64,000 bases of DNA from Rhodospirillales bacterium. GTDB lineage: Bacteria; Pseudomonadota; Alphaproteobacteria; Rhodospirillales; Magnetospirillaceae. Shown piece after piece: positions 44,477-56,842 of the stretch (positions are counted from its first letter, which is position 1; each line of letters opens with the position of its first letter). The stretch spans positions 124,001 through 188,000 of the forward strand of contig JACFNC010000003.1 of NCBI GenBank assembly GCA_019455065.1, read 5' to 3'. The translations under genes and the position numbers were made by a program. The notes beneath the pieces are model-generated. The model was not told where the DNA came from. It saw only the letters and a list, made by a program, of their open reading frames with translations, and searched no databases.

Positions 44477-45745
44477 TCAAGCCGTCTGCGCAGTCTTCGC
44501 GGAGGCCGGCCGCACGCTTTCGTACAGGCGCACGAACTCGTCCACGGCGACGCGGGCGAACTCGGGCGTGTAGAGATGCAGGTCGACCTTCTTGATGTTT
44601 TCCTTGGCGAGTACCTTCTGCTCCAGCCGCTCGACGAAGGCGGCGTCGGCCACCGGGTCGTAGATCGGGCGCCCCTCCTTGTCGAGCGATGACCACCCCT
44701 TGAGCGGGATCAGGAAGGTCCACGGCCCCTTTGCCCGGTTCAGGCGCTCGGCGATGACGTCGGCGCACTGGCGCAACTCGTCGGCCGTGGTGCGAACCTG
44801 TACCCGCAGGGCGTCCTGGACGTATTGCACGCGGTCCTTGGTCTTCTCCAGCATGTCGGCACGCCCGCCATAGGACAGGATATCGAGCCCGCAGGGGGCG
44901 AGCACGGTGGGCACGCCGGAACGCACGAAACCCATCAGGCGGTCGGGGCCGGGGTCGCGATTGCCCTTGAACAGGTTCTCCATGACGCCGCCGACGCAGA
45001 TGTCGATGACGCCGTGGAAGGCGCCGTCTGCGATCATCTCCTCCATCGCCTTGTCGCCCTTGCCCTGGGCGTGGCAGACGATGGGGGTGAATCCGGCTTC
45101 ATCGAGCATGCCGAGGGCGGACTGCACGGCCATCTCGCCGAACCCGAACGAGCTGATGGCCACCACCGGCTTGTCGAAGCGTATGTCCGTGCCCTGGCTC
45201 ATCTCGACCATGCCGCAGATGGCGCCGACGGCGTTGATGATCTGCGCCTTGAGCAGAGGGTTCATTTTCACGATGTCGAGCACCGTGTGGTGCATGGTGA
45301 TGTCGCGGGTGCCGACGTACTTGTCGATATAGGCGGGGTGGGCCGCCATCGGCGACGCCATCAGCTTCGGCATGCCGAAGGGCAGCCGCTTCATGATGCT
45401 GGTGGCGACGAGAGTGGCGGTGCCGCCGCCGATGCCGATGACCCCATGCACCTTGCCCTGCCGATGCAGGTCCTGGACGATGGCCGAGGCGCCGGCGATC
45501 TGGTTGTTGGTCGCGGTGTCGCGGTCGGAACGGTACTTTTCGCGCACGACCTCGATGGGCAGTCCGCCGCGCGCCGCCACCTCCTCGGTGCGGATGTCGC
45601 CGGGGAAAGGCGGCGGCTCCTCCATGCTGAAGTCGAGCATGATGGCGTCGTGCCCGCGGCCCGCGATCAGGTCCTTGACGAAGGCGATGTCCTCGCCGCG
45701 CGTGTCGAGATTGCAGATGATGACGATGCCTTTTTTCGAGGACAT
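44477..45745 (-). CDS. Tm-1-like ATP-binding (UPF0261) protein
   Basis: A 422-residue cytoplasmic protein with the UPF0261/Tm-1 N-terminal nucleotide-binding architecture: IVIICNLDTRGEDIAFVKDLI at the start, GVIGIGGGTATLVATSIMKRLPFG, and a mid-protein MASPMAAHPAYIDKYVGTRDITMHHTVLDI block. The second half contains ISSFGFGEMAVQSALGMLDE, ICVGGVMENLFKGNRDPG and PCGLDILSYGGRADMLE. It has a strong AGGGGAAG Shine-Dalgarno site. It sits inside the UbiD/phenylphosphate synthase operon, so a role in the same pathway is inferred; the reaction is unknown and this subunit is not part of the classical phenol-carboxylation set. Confidence 0.85.
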   Translation of the reverse strand: MSSKKGIVIICNLDTRGEDIAFVKDLIAGRGHDAIMLDFSMEEPPPFPGDIRTEEVAARGGLPIEVVREKYRSDRDTATNNQIAGASAIVQDLHRQGKVHGVIGIGGGTATLVATSIMKRLPFGMPKLMASPMAAHPAYIDKYVGTRDITMHHTVLDIVKMNPLLKAQIINAVGAICGMVEMSQGTDIRFDKPVVAISSFGFGEMAVQSALGMLDEAGFTPIVCHAQGKGDKAMEEMIADGAFHGVIDICVGGVMENLFKGNRDPGPDRLMGFVRSGVPTVLAPCGLDILSYGGRADMLEKTKDRVQYVQDALRVQVRTTADELRQCADVIAERLNRAKGPWTFLIPLKGWSSLDKEGRPIYDPVADAAFVERLEQKVLAKENIKKVDLHLYTPEFARVAVDEFVRLYESVRPASAKTAQTA

Positions 45746-45792
45746 GTTCGCTTCCCCTATGAAAATGACCAACCGCGCCTACCGGCACGGTC

Positions 45793-45858
45793 CGTCACGC
45801 CCGGGCTTGGCCCGGGGGTCCACACCGCGTGGGTGCCCGGGACAGGCCCGGGCACGCC
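45793..45858. repeat. Dispersed palindromic repeat (REP-like)
   Basis: GTCACGCCCGGGCTTGGCCC...CCCGGGACAGGCCCGGGC forms two nested G-C palindromes between the Tm-1-like gene and the UbiD-family gene. It is related to the units at 41239 and 60966. Being intra-operonic, it may form a processing or attenuating hairpin in the mRNA. Confidence 0.65.
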
Positions 45859-45879
45859 TCCGCCAGTTACTCCGCCGCC

Positions 45880-47385
45880 CTACTTCTTGGGCGCCGGGCG
45901 AGTGAGACGGTCGATCATGTCGGCGACCGGGCTGGCGCCCTGGAAGCCGTACTCGTTCCACCGCTTCGACACCCTGGTGAGAACCTCGCGGTCCATGAAG
46001 ATTTCCGTCGGCTTCTGCTTCCATTCATAGGGGGTGCAGGCGTCGAGCAGGATGCGGCTGGTGATCTCGCGGGCCTCGATGGGCAGGCCGGGATCGAGCG
46101 GGGTCGAGCGGCCACGGTCGATGATCTGCGCCGAGCGCTTGGGATCGAAACGCACGGCCAGGGCCCACAGCACGCGGTCCCAGTCGTCGGCGGCGATGTC
46201 GTGGTCGACGGTGATCACGCCCTTGACGCCGTAGTGACCCGTGGTCGAGGCGATCACCGCGTTGCCGACATGGTTGGAGTGGCCGGGATACATCTGCTTG
46301 ACCGACACCACGACCCAGAAGCGGCCGGTGGCGGCGGGGGGGAAATAGACGCTCTGGATGCCCGGCACCTTCATGGTTTCCAGGTCGTGCCACAGGGTCG
46401 CGGTGCGGTTCAGCGACTGGATCATGTGAATGTCGTTGATGGGCTTGCCCACCGTGGTCGACCACCACACGGGGTTGTTGCGGAACAGCAGGCGCTTCAC
46501 GCGCAGCACCGGCTTCGGATAGTCCTGCAGCTTGTTGCCCGAGTAGTAGCCGGTGTATTCGCCGAACGGCCCTTCGGGCATCAGTTCGTTGGGATCGATA
46601 TAACCCTCGGCGATGACTTCGGCGTTGGCCGGCAGGGTGAGGCCGGTGAGGTCGGATTTGAACACCTCCATCGGCCGCTGCTTGAGCTGGCCCACGATGT
46701 CGTATTCGTCGGTCTGGGCGCTGACCAGGGTGGAGCCGGCCAGGAACAGCGCCGGGTCACCGCCGACCACGGCGGCGGCCGGCATGAGTTCGCCGCGTTC
46801 CTGGTACTTTTTCATGTGGAAGTCGCCGTGCTTGCCCTTGATGATCTGCGAGCCGAGCAGGTTCTTTCCCAGGATCTGCGAGCGGTAGGTGCCGCAGTTG
46901 GTCCAGCCGGTGTCGGGATCCTGGGTCACCAGAAAGCCGGCGGTGACGAAGAATCGGCCGCCATCCTCGGGGTACATCCACGGCACCGGGAACATCTCGA
47001 CATCGACGTCGTCGCCGGTCACGACGTTTTCCATGACCACCGGGTTGTTCACCACCCGCGGCTTGATCGTCTCCTTGGTGGTCAACTCCATCCATTTGCG
47101 GGACAACTGGCACATCGACAGCGACGGATCCTGCTCGAGAGCGATCGCCATGCGCGCCGGCGTGGTGAAGGCGCTGGTGAAGGCCGGGGTCTTGTAACCC
47201 TTGACGTTTTCGTAGAGCAGAGCGGGGCCCTTCTGCTCCTCGTTGACCTTCGAGACGTGCGCCATCTCGAACTTCCAGTCGACCTCGGCCTTGACGCGGT
47301 GCAACTGATCGTTCTCTTCGCAGGCGGCGATGAAGTCGCGGAGGTCGTTCACCTGCCTGGTCTTGGTTGCCTTGATGTGACTCAT
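45880..47385 (-). CDS. UbiD-family (de)carboxylase, phenylphosphate carboxylase-like
   Basis: A 501-residue UbiD-family prenyl-FMN enzyme. Family landmarks are RDFIAACEENDQLHRVKAEVDW at the start, NPVVMENVV, the GTYRSQILG block, KGKHGDFHMKKY, the catalytic glutamate region MPEGPFGEYTGYYSG, and VDHDIAADDWDRVLWALAVRFDP. In anaerobic phenol degraders two such subunits (PpcA, PpcB) with PpcC and PpcD carboxylate phenylphosphate to 4-hydroxybenzoate. Only one UbiD paralogue is present here, directly after ppsB (27 bp). Phenylphosphate is the likely substrate because of the PpsAB neighbours, but direct phenol or catechol carboxylation is an alternative. Confidence 0.88.
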   Translation of the reverse strand: MSHIKATKTRQVNDLRDFIAACEENDQLHRVKAEVDWKFEMAHVSKVNEEQKGPALLYENVKGYKTPAFTSAFTTPARMAIALEQDPSLSMCQLSRKWMELTTKETIKPRVVNNPVVMENVVTGDDVDVEMFPVPWMYPEDGGRFFVTAGFLVTQDPDTGWTNCGTYRSQILGKNLLGSQIIKGKHGDFHMKKYQERGELMPAAAVVGGDPALFLAGSTLVSAQTDEYDIVGQLKQRPMEVFKSDLTGLTLPANAEVIAEGYIDPNELMPEGPFGEYTGYYSGNKLQDYPKPVLRVKRLLFRNNPVWWSTTVGKPINDIHMIQSLNRTATLWHDLETMKVPGIQSVYFPPAATGRFWVVVSVKQMYPGHSNHVGNAVIASTTGHYGVKGVITVDHDIAADDWDRVLWALAVRFDPKRSAQIIDRGRSTPLDPGLPIEAREITSRILLDACTPYEWKQKPTEIFMDREVLTRVSKRWNEYGFQGASPVADMIDRLTRPAPKK

Positions 47386-47412
47386 AGATCCCTTCTCCTT
47401 GTCATGATTTCG

Positions 47413-48495
47413 TTAGTGAAGCTTCTTCCCTGCCATCATACTGGCAAGTATGTGAGAGAGAGCATCCTGCTGACCTGATGAAACCGATTCCTTCTTCTTC
47501 GCGCTCCATACGGTTTCAGGGCGCGCCTGAAGGATGAATACCTTTCCTTCCGCCGGCATGTCGTTGTCGACCGCCCATTCTACATCCATAGGGCATCCGT
47601 AATGACTTTCGATCACCTTTCCAAGGCGCGCCAATTCTGTCAGGTCTTCATCGACGATCGATTGGACGGTCTGGCGTTCCAGAGGAACGTCGAGTCTCTT
47701 GGTCCGTTGCGTCTCGCGATCGACCGCGTAGTAGACTTCCTTGCGGGGGATGGAACGACGCAGCAGTTCCAGGGACACCTTGTTGATGACGAACTCGTCT
47801 GGCGTGACCTCGCCGGATACGACCGACTCGCCAAAGCCGAAGTTGGAGTTGATGACGATGGTCGATCGGTCGCCGTTGCTTGGGTTGATGGTGAACATCA
47901 CCCCCGCGGTCGAGGAGTTGGCCATTTTCTGCACCCCGACGCTGATCGCCACTTGGTTGTGCGCAAAACCCATGCGGTTGCGGTAGGCGATGGCGCGGCC
48001 GGTGAATAGGCTGGAGAAGCACTTCTTGACGTAAACGAGCAGGTCGTCGACCCCCCTAATCCACAGGAAGGTGTCCTGCTGGCCGGCGAAGCTTGCGCCC
48101 GGCAGATCCTCGGCGGTGGCGCTCGAGCGCACCGCGACCGGGACCGCCGGCACGTAGCAATGATTGGACAGCCGACGATAATGTTCCGCGATCTCGTCTT
48201 CGAACTCGATGGAGAAGGGGGCTGTTTCGACGAGGGCGCGAATCTCCTGGCTCGCCGCTTCGAGGGCGTCGAGATCGTCGCTCTGTAGAGCCGCCAACAC
48301 GGCTTCGACCTTTGGCCCCAGGCCGGCTTCGTCGTAGAAGCGCTGATAGCCCGCCGTGGTCACCGCGAAGCCGGGGGGGACGCGGATGCCAGCATTGATC
48401 ATCTCGCCGAGCGAGGCACATTTCCCCCCCACCAGCGGCACGGAATTTTTGTCGCACTCGTGGAACCAGCACACCAGCGGTTTGCTGCCGGTCAT
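47413..48495 (-). CDS. ppsB: Phenylphosphate synthase subunit B-like (ATP-binding PEP-synthase domain)
   Basis: A 360-residue protein equal to the N-terminal ATP-binding half of PEP synthase: VPLVGGKCASLGEMINAGIRVPPGFAVTT, AVRSSATAEDLPGASFAGQQDTFL, GVMFTINPSNGD and the C-terminal ILQARPETVW. In phenol-degrading Thauera, PpsB transfers the beta-phosphoryl of ATP to a histidine of PpsA. Its stand-alone form, the size (about 40 kDa) and the adjacent separate swivelling subunit are diagnostic against ordinary PEP synthase (about 800 residues, fused). It lies between ppsA (70 bp) and the UbiD gene (27 bp). Confidence 0.9.
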   Translation of the reverse strand: MTGSKPLVCWFHECDKNSVPLVGGKCASLGEMINAGIRVPPGFAVTTAGYQRFYDEAGLGPKVEAVLAALQSDDLDALEAASQEIRALVETAPFSIEFEDEIAEHYRRLSNHCYVPAVPVAVRSSATAEDLPGASFAGQQDTFLWIRGVDDLLVYVKKCFSSLFTGRAIAYRNRMGFAHNQVAISVGVQKMANSSTAGVMFTINPSNGDRSTIVINSNFGFGESVVSGEVTPDEFVINKVSLELLRRSIPRKEVYYAVDRETQRTKRLDVPLERQTVQSIVDEDLTELARLGKVIESHYGCPMDVEWAVDNDMPAEGKVFILQARPETVWSAKKKESVSSGQQDALSHILASMMAGKKLH

Positions 48496-48565
48496 TCCAA
48501 ACTCTCCTTTTTGGTACCTGGGCGTGGGCCGCCCGCGCGAGGCGGGCGGCCGTTCGCTCGCGGGC

Positions 48566-50416
48566 TCAGCCGGCGATCGTGATCTCGCCTGTTGATCCGT
48601 TCACACGGATGGTCATGCCCGTCTTGACGATTTGCGTTGCGTGACCGGTTCCGACCACCGCCGGCATGCCGTATTCGCGGCAGACGATGGCGGCGTGGCA
48701 CATGACCCCGCCGACGTCGGTGACGCAGGCCTTGATCTTGACGAAGGCCGGGGCCCAGGACGGCGAGGTGGTGGGCGCCACCAGAATCTCACCTTCCTGA
48801 AGCTGGCCGATGTCGGCGACCGTGCGGCACACGCGGGCCTTGCCCTCGACGGTTCCGGGGCTGCCGGCGAAGCCGGTGAACTCCTTGATGTCTTCGAGAT
48901 TCTCGGCCTGCCGCACCTTGGCCCAGGCGCTGAGGGAGTCGTTGGTCACACCCCACAGCACGATGGTGAAGGGCTCCTGGATCTTTTCCGGGGCGGCGCC
49001 GATGGCCGGCGGCGGCGCCCACTGGCGGAACTTCTCCATGACGCCCTTGCGCCACTCGATCTCCTTCGGCCACACCTTCGGGCCGCGCGCCTTCACACCG
49101 GTCGCCCAGGCGGTGACGAGGTCCCACAGGGCGTCCTTGATCTCGCTGCGCTTCAGGTACCAGATGTCCTCGATGTCGTTGATGAAGCCGTGGTCCTTCA
49201 TGATCGCGGCGACTTCGCGGACCTTGTTCCAGAACACCGAATGGAACCAGTGCTCGACGTAGAACAGGTGGTTCTCGACGTAGGGGAACACGGTCTTGGC
49301 GGTGTTCAGCAACTGGTCGAAGGCGTTGCGGTCATCGTCGTTGTCGATCAGGCCGCGGTACTCGGCGGTGATGCGGTCGCGCTCCTTGCGCACCTCCTCG
49401 ATGGGCCGCTCGATCGACGAGCCGCCGCGGATTTTCTCGGCGTAGATCTTGATCGAGTTGAACGGCACGTCGAGGTCGTCGTTCCACGACTTGTCGTGGT
49501 GGTACCAGCCGGTGCCGGTGGACACGTGGAACCACGGGTAGCGGGCCTTCTCGAAGGCGGCGAGCCAATCGCGCCCGGCGTTCGACCCCTCCAGGGCGGC
49601 CTTGGCGGCGGCGAAGGAGGAATGGGACCCGAGGGTGCCGTCGACGTTGAGCTCGACCGCCTTGCGGGCGAGGTTCTTCAGCTCCTCGTCCGGCTGGTAC
49701 ATGATCACGTCGATGCCCGAGATCATCTGGGTGACGCGCTGGGCCGGAATGTCGGGGAAGATCTTCTGGCAGAAGTCGAGGAAGGTGACGTAGGCCGCGT
49801 AGCCCAGGTTCAGGAACTCGAAGTGGTACTGCCAGCAGCGGATGCCGAGGTCGATGAGGTCGTCATACGCCTTCAGCAGGTGATAGCCCTTGGACTCGCC
49901 GATACCTTCGAGCACCACCGCCTTCTCTTCCATGTTCGGCAGCGCTTCGATCTTCAGCTTCTCGAGGGCACTGATGGTGCCCTTCATCTTCTCTTCCCAC
50001 TTGGCGACCAGCGAATCCCAGTTCTGGTAGTAGTAGCCGGCGCGCTCCAGGAAGTGGGCGACGCGCTCCTGAATCTGGTTGGGATCGGTCACCGGGACCG
50101 GGGTGATGTAGACGTATCCGTTGATGATGCGGTGGTCGACGCCGAACACCGGCGGTACGGAAAAGATGCGGGTGTTGTATTGCGACAGCGCCAGGTACCA
50201 GGCCTCGTCCCAGATCATGTCGAACGGGTAGAGCGGCTCCGGATAGTGCAGGCCGTCGTAGAACCAGAACATGTTGCTCTCGTAGTTCTGGCGCTCGGGA
50301 TCGTCGGTGACGAACTGGTATTGATAGGGATACATCCTTTCCCAGCCTTCGGTGCCGGGAATGCGCTCCATGTCGTGCGGATCCGGAAAACTCAGCTTGG
50401 ACGTCATTACGGACAT
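48566..50416 (-). CDS. ppsA: Phenylphosphate synthase subunit A-like (phosphohistidine swivelling subunit)
   Basis: A 616-residue (about 70 kDa) protein resembling the central part of PEP synthase. The C-terminal swivelling domain carries the phospho-carrier histidine H574 in GGVMCHAAIVCREYGMPAVVG, equivalent to the conserved His of Thauera PpsA (reported at position 569). The N-terminal 500 residues are Trp/Tyr-rich (MFWFYDGLHYPEPLYPFDMIWDEAWYL), as in PpsA, and are thought to form the phenol site. First gene of the operon, with an excellent GGAGGGG Shine-Dalgarno and a 130-nt leader from a sigma-54 promoter. Confidence 0.92.
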   Translation of the reverse strand: MSVMTSKLSFPDPHDMERIPGTEGWERMYPYQYQFVTDDPERQNYESNMFWFYDGLHYPEPLYPFDMIWDEAWYLALSQYNTRIFSVPPVFGVDHRIINGYVYITPVPVTDPNQIQERVAHFLERAGYYYQNWDSLVAKWEEKMKGTISALEKLKIEALPNMEEKAVVLEGIGESKGYHLLKAYDDLIDLGIRCWQYHFEFLNLGYAAYVTFLDFCQKIFPDIPAQRVTQMISGIDVIMYQPDEELKNLARKAVELNVDGTLGSHSSFAAAKAALEGSNAGRDWLAAFEKARYPWFHVSTGTGWYHHDKSWNDDLDVPFNSIKIYAEKIRGGSSIERPIEEVRKERDRITAEYRGLIDNDDDRNAFDQLLNTAKTVFPYVENHLFYVEHWFHSVFWNKVREVAAIMKDHGFINDIEDIWYLKRSEIKDALWDLVTAWATGVKARGPKVWPKEIEWRKGVMEKFRQWAPPPAIGAAPEKIQEPFTIVLWGVTNDSLSAWAKVRQAENLEDIKEFTGFAGSPGTVEGKARVCRTVADIGQLQEGEILVAPTTSPSWAPAFVKIKACVTDVGGVMCHAAIVCREYGMPAVVGTGHATQIVKTGMTIRVNGSTGEITIAG

Positions 50417-50558
50417 GTCATGCCCCTCCTGGTGGCTCGTTTCATTCGTTGGCCGCGCCCCGCGTCCCTTGCGCCGGCTGGCGCCCTGAACCGCGGGCGA
50501 GGCTTTCCGGGAGCTCGTTCTTTGTTTTGATTAGCGCTCCTCCCTGGGCGGCCTTAGA

Positions 50559-50574
50559 CGCAATCCCCGTGCCA
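50559..50574 (-). promoter_or_regulatory. Sigma-54 promoter of the phenylphosphate synthase operon
   Basis: On the minus strand TGGCACGGGGATTGCG matches the sigma-54 consensus TGGCACG-N4-TTGCW at every defined position but the last. The GG and GC doublets are 10 nt apart. It points at ppsA and leaves a leader of about 130 nt. Together with the divergent sigma-54 activator it makes inducible control of the operon very likely. Confidence 0.88.
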
Positions 50575-50861
50575 CGTTCGCGCTGGTGCGACGCAGCATC
50601 GGTCGGGGAGGCTCACGCCGAGCGATAAAGAGAGGACTCGGGAGGAACAACAGACGAGGCTGATATAAGCGGAACTACTGTTATCCTGCGATGCCGAAAA
50701 GATGGAGTGCGGGCCGGCATGAGGATTTGGTAAAAAGATGGGGCGCCGATAGAAGAGCGGCATTTTGATTTGGTCAATACTAAAAGACAACTAATAACAA
50801 AACGCAAGCAACGCGTCGGCGGCGACCGAACAGCCGCATCTGGAGTGGAGGGAGGAACGCC
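50575..50861. promoter_or_regulatory. Enhancer region between operon promoter and divergent regulator
   Basis: 287 bp that become AT-rich toward the regulator gene. Two dyads are candidates for activator sites: TTGA-N5-TCAA (50765-50777), half of an XylR/DmpR-type box, and a looser GATATAAGC...GTTATC pair (50662-50687). The regulator's own promoter must also lie here. No gene was seen. Confidence 0.4.
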
Positions 50862-52643
<1,782 letters not shown>

Positions 52644-52781
52644 CCTCGTCGTGCCGCCACGGCCCTGCGCGAAAAGACATGTCCGCGGGCCGCAAAAGGG
52701 GTAGGGTGGGGGCCGGCCGGTTTGTCGCCGGCCGGCGCCGCCATTACCTGTAAGCGGTGACGGCAAGATTTGGGTGATCCG

Positions 52782-53042
52782 ATGGACGAGACCAAGCTTA
52801 CCGCCTCGTTGCCGAACCTGTCGGTGGGCATCATGCGGCGGGCCCTGCCCGAGGAGAACGCCGAAGTCCTGATGGTGGCGCTGAAGGCCACCCCGTCCCT
52901 CGATGCGCTCGTGGCCGGATGGCTGCAGCCGATGGCGGTCCCCCTCGCGCTGTGGACGGCGCCCTTGGTCATGTGGAGCCGTCTCGCGCAGGCCGCGTGG
53001 CAGCCGTGGCTGGCGGCCCTGGACGGCCGGTCGCGGGACTGA
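52782..53042 (+). CDS. Small hypothetical protein (86 aa)
   Basis: An 86-residue protein with a polar first half (MDETKLTASLPNLSVGIMRRALPEENAEV) and an amphipathic, Trp-rich second half (PMAVPLALWTAPLVMWSRLAQAAWQPWLAAL). It lies 138 bp after the activator gene, in the same direction, with only a weak GGGTGA before the ATG. Codon use looks coding, but no homologue is recognised. Confidence 0.45.
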   Translation: MDETKLTASLPNLSVGIMRRALPEENAEVLMVALKATPSLDALVAGWLQPMAVPLALWTAPLVMWSRLAQAAWQPWLAALDGRSRD

Positions 53043-53059
53043 TCGCCCGCCCCTCGAAG

Positions 53060-53554
53060 TCAGCCGCGCCGCAGGGCGTCGAGGGCCCCTTGCAGGATGT
53101 AGGCGGCGGCCATCTTGTCGACCACCTCGGCGCGGCGCCTGCGCGAGGCGTCGGCCTCGAGCAGGGTGCGGGTCACCGCCGCCGTCGACAGGCGCTCGTC
53201 CCAGAAGGCGACGGGCAGGTCGCGCAGGGCGAGCAGGTTGGCGGCGAACTGGCGGGTCGACTGGCAGCGCGGCCCCTCGCTTCCGTCCATGCTGATCGGC
53301 AGGCCGATGACGAGGCCACCGACGTCTTGGCGATCAACGACTTGCATGAGTTCCTTCGCATCCTGCGTGAACTTGGTGCGGCGGATGGTGTCGAAGGGCG
53401 TGGCGATGGTCAGGGAAACGTCCGACAGCGCGAGGCCGATCGTCTTGGTGCCCACGTCCAGGCCCAAAAGACGCTGGTTTCGGCCAAGCAGCGCGGCCAG
53501 TTCGGCGGGGTTGCGGATGGGCATGCCGGGTGTTAACTTCCGCGCCGTTTCCAT
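53060..53554 (-). CDS. ruvX: Putative pre-16S rRNA nuclease / Holliday junction resolvase YqgF
   Basis: A 164-residue RNase H-fold nuclease. [18 protein letters not shown] carries the first catalytic aspartate, [15 protein letters not shown] the central motif, [18 protein letters not shown] the glutamate motif and [14 protein letters not shown] the last aspartate. YqgF matures 16S rRNA ends in E. coli; an older name is Holliday-junction resolvase. An in-frame ATG at 53524 is an alternative start giving 154 residues. Divergent from gatC by 52 bp, a frequent alphaproteobacterial arrangement. Confidence 0.93.
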   Translation of the reverse strand: METARKLTPGMPIRNPAELAALLGRNQRLLGLDVGTKTIGLALSDVSLTIATPFDTIRRTKFTQDAKELMQVVDRQDVGGLVIGLPISMDGSEGPRCQSTRQFAANLLALRDLPVAFWDERLSTAAVTRTLLEADASRRRRAEVVDKMAAAYILQGALDALRRG

Positions 53555-53606
53555 GCATCCAGGACTCGCGGGCCGTCCGGCCCTTCCCTGCGGAGATACC
53601 TAACCC

Positions 53607-53894
53607 ATGTCGCTGGATAAAGCCACCGTCCGTACCATCGCCAACCTGGCGCGCATCGAGGTGCGCGACGAGGAACTCGACCACCTTGCCGGCGAACTGT
53701 CGAACATCCTGCATTTCGTCGAGCAGTTGAGCGAAGTGAACACGGACGGGGTCGAGCCGATGACCAGCGTCGCCGCCCTCGAGTTGCCCCGCCGGGCCGA
53801 TGTGGTGAGCGACGGCAACTGCCGCGAGCGCATCCTGGCCAACGCGCCCGAGGCCGACGATGGCTTCTTCCTGGTGCCGAAGGTGGTGGAATAG
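53607..53894 (+). CDS. gatC: Asp/Glu-tRNA amidotransferase subunit C
   Basis: A 95-residue small subunit that stabilises GatA in the GatCAB complex. [45 protein letters not shown] is the standard GatC pattern, and the end [14 protein letters not shown] is the conserved C-terminus that wraps GatA. First gene of gatCAB, 2 bp before gatA. Confidence 0.97.
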   Translation: MSLDKATVRTIANLARIEVRDEELDHLAGELSNILHFVEQLSEVNTDGVEPMTSVAALELPRRADVVSDGNCRERILANAPEADDGFFLVPKVVE

Positions 53895-53896
53895 CC

Positions 53897-55372
<1,476 letters not shown>

Positions 55373-55373
55373 C

Positions 55374-56828
55374 ATGAGCTATCTGATCCAGGGCGAGACG
55401 GGCGACTGGGAGGTCGTCATCGGCCTCGAGGTGCATGCCCAGGTCATCTCCAAAGCCAAGCTGTTCTCGGGCGCCGCCACCGACTTCGGCGCCGAGCCCA
55501 ACACCCAGGTGTCGCCCGTCGACGCCGGCATGCCGGGCATGCTGCCGGTGATCAACGAGACCTGCGTCGAGCAGGCGGTGCGCACCGGCCTCGGCCTCAA
55601 GGCCGCGATCAACCTGACCAGCGTGTTCGCGCGCAAGAACTACTTCTACGCCGATCTGCCGCAGGGCTATCAGATCAGCCAGTACGAGGCCCCCATCGTC
55701 GGCGAGGGCACCATCCTCCTCGACCTGCCCGACGGCTCCACCCGCGCCGTGGGTATCGAGCGGCTGCATCTGGAGCAGGACGCCGGCAAGTCGCTGCACG
55801 ACCAGCACCCCAGCAAGAGCTACATCGACCTCAACCGCTCGGGCGTGGCCCTGATGGAGATCGTCTCCAAGCCCGACATGCGCTCGCCCGAGGAGGCAGG
55901 GGCGTACCTGAAGAAGCTGCGCTCGATCCTGCGCTATCTCGGCACCTGCGACGGCAACATGGAGGAGGGCTCCATGCGCTGCGACTGCAACGTCTCGGTG
56001 CGGCCGGTGGGCGAGGCGGGCTATCGCACCCGCTGCGAGATCAAGAACGTCAACTCGGTGCGCTTCGTCATGCAGGCCATCGAGTACGAGGCGCGGCGCC
56101 ACATCGACGTGTACGAGGAGGGCGGCACCATCCAGCAGGAAACCCGCCTGTTCGATTCGGCCAAGGGCGAGACGCGCTCCATGCGCTCGAAGGAGCACGC
56201 GCACGACTACCGCTACTTCCCCGACCCCGACCTGCTGCCGCTGGTGCTGTCGCCCGACTTCGTGGCGAACATCGAGGCGTCGCTGCCCGAGCTCCCCGAC
56301 GAGAAGAAGGAGCGCTTCATGCGCGACTTCGCCCTGTCGCCCTACGACGCCGGGGTGCTGGTGGCCGACAAGGCGACCGCCGATTTCTTCGAGACGGTGG
56401 CCCGGGGCCGCGACGCCAAGATGGCGGCCAACTGGGTGACGGGCGACTTCTTCGCGGCGCTCAACCGCAGCGGCAGATCCATCGAGGACCCGCCGGTGAC
56501 CGCCGCCAACCTGGGCGGCCTCATCGACCTCATCGCCGACAACACCATCTCGGGGCGCATCGCCAAGGAGGTGTTCGAGCTGATGCTGGAGACCGGCAAG
56601 CCGCCGGCCGTGATCGTCGAGGAAAAGGGCCTCAAACAGGTGACCGACACCGGCGCCATCGAGGGCGTGATCGACACCGTGCTCGCCCAGAACGCCGACA
56701 AGGTGGCCGAGTACAAGTCCGGCAAGGACAAACTTTTCGGCTTCTTCGTCGGCCAGGTGATGAAGGCCAGCCAGGGCAAGGCCAACCCGGCGCTGGTGAA
56801 CGAACTGCTGAAGGCGAAGCTGGGGTAG
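55374..56828 (+). CDS. gatB: Asp/Glu-tRNA amidotransferase subunit B
   Basis: The tRNA-binding kinase/transamidase subunit, 484 residues. [33 protein letters not shown] (the catalytic cradle), [40 protein letters not shown] and a C-terminal YqeY-like tail ([16 protein letters not shown]) are all standard. Last gene of gatCAB. Confidence 0.98.
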   Translation: MSYLIQGETGDWEVVIGLEVHAQVISKAKLFSGAATDFGAEPNTQVSPVDAGMPGMLPVINETCVEQAVRTGLGLKAAINLTSVFARKNYFYADLPQGYQISQYEAPIVGEGTILLDLPDGSTRAVGIERLHLEQDAGKSLHDQHPSKSYIDLNRSGVALMEIVSKPDMRSPEEAGAYLKKLRSILRYLGTCDGNMEEGSMRCDCNVSVRPVGEAGYRTRCEIKNVNSVRFVMQAIEYEARRHIDVYEEGGTIQQETRLFDSAKGETRSMRSKEHAHDYRYFPDPDLLPLVLSPDFVANIEASLPELPDEKKERFMRDFALSPYDAGVLVADKATADFFETVARGRDAKMAANWVTGDFFAALNRSGRSIEDPPVTAANLGGLIDLIADNTISGRIAKEVFELMLETGKPPAVIVEEKGLKQVTDTGAIEGVIDTVLAQNADKVAEYKSGKDKLFGFFVGQVMKASQGKANPALVNELLKAKLG

Positions 56829-56842
56829 GGGGTGGCTGATCA

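Noticed and set aside
44477-45745. Tm-1-like gene as a virus-resistance gene
   Set aside because: The plant Tm-1 name comes from tobamovirus resistance, but this gene is inside a catabolic operon with no defence neighbours.
47413-50416. Housekeeping PEP synthase split by a frameshift
   Set aside because: The two parts are in swapped order (swivelling subunit first), each has its own Shine-Dalgarno and conserved termini, and they sit with CBS, UbiD and UbiX genes. This matches PpsA and PpsB, not a broken ppsA of gluconeogenesis.
48632-50530. 632-residue plus-strand open frame
   Set aside because: Antisense shadow of ppsA, dominated by Val/Asp/Leu runs arising from codon bias.
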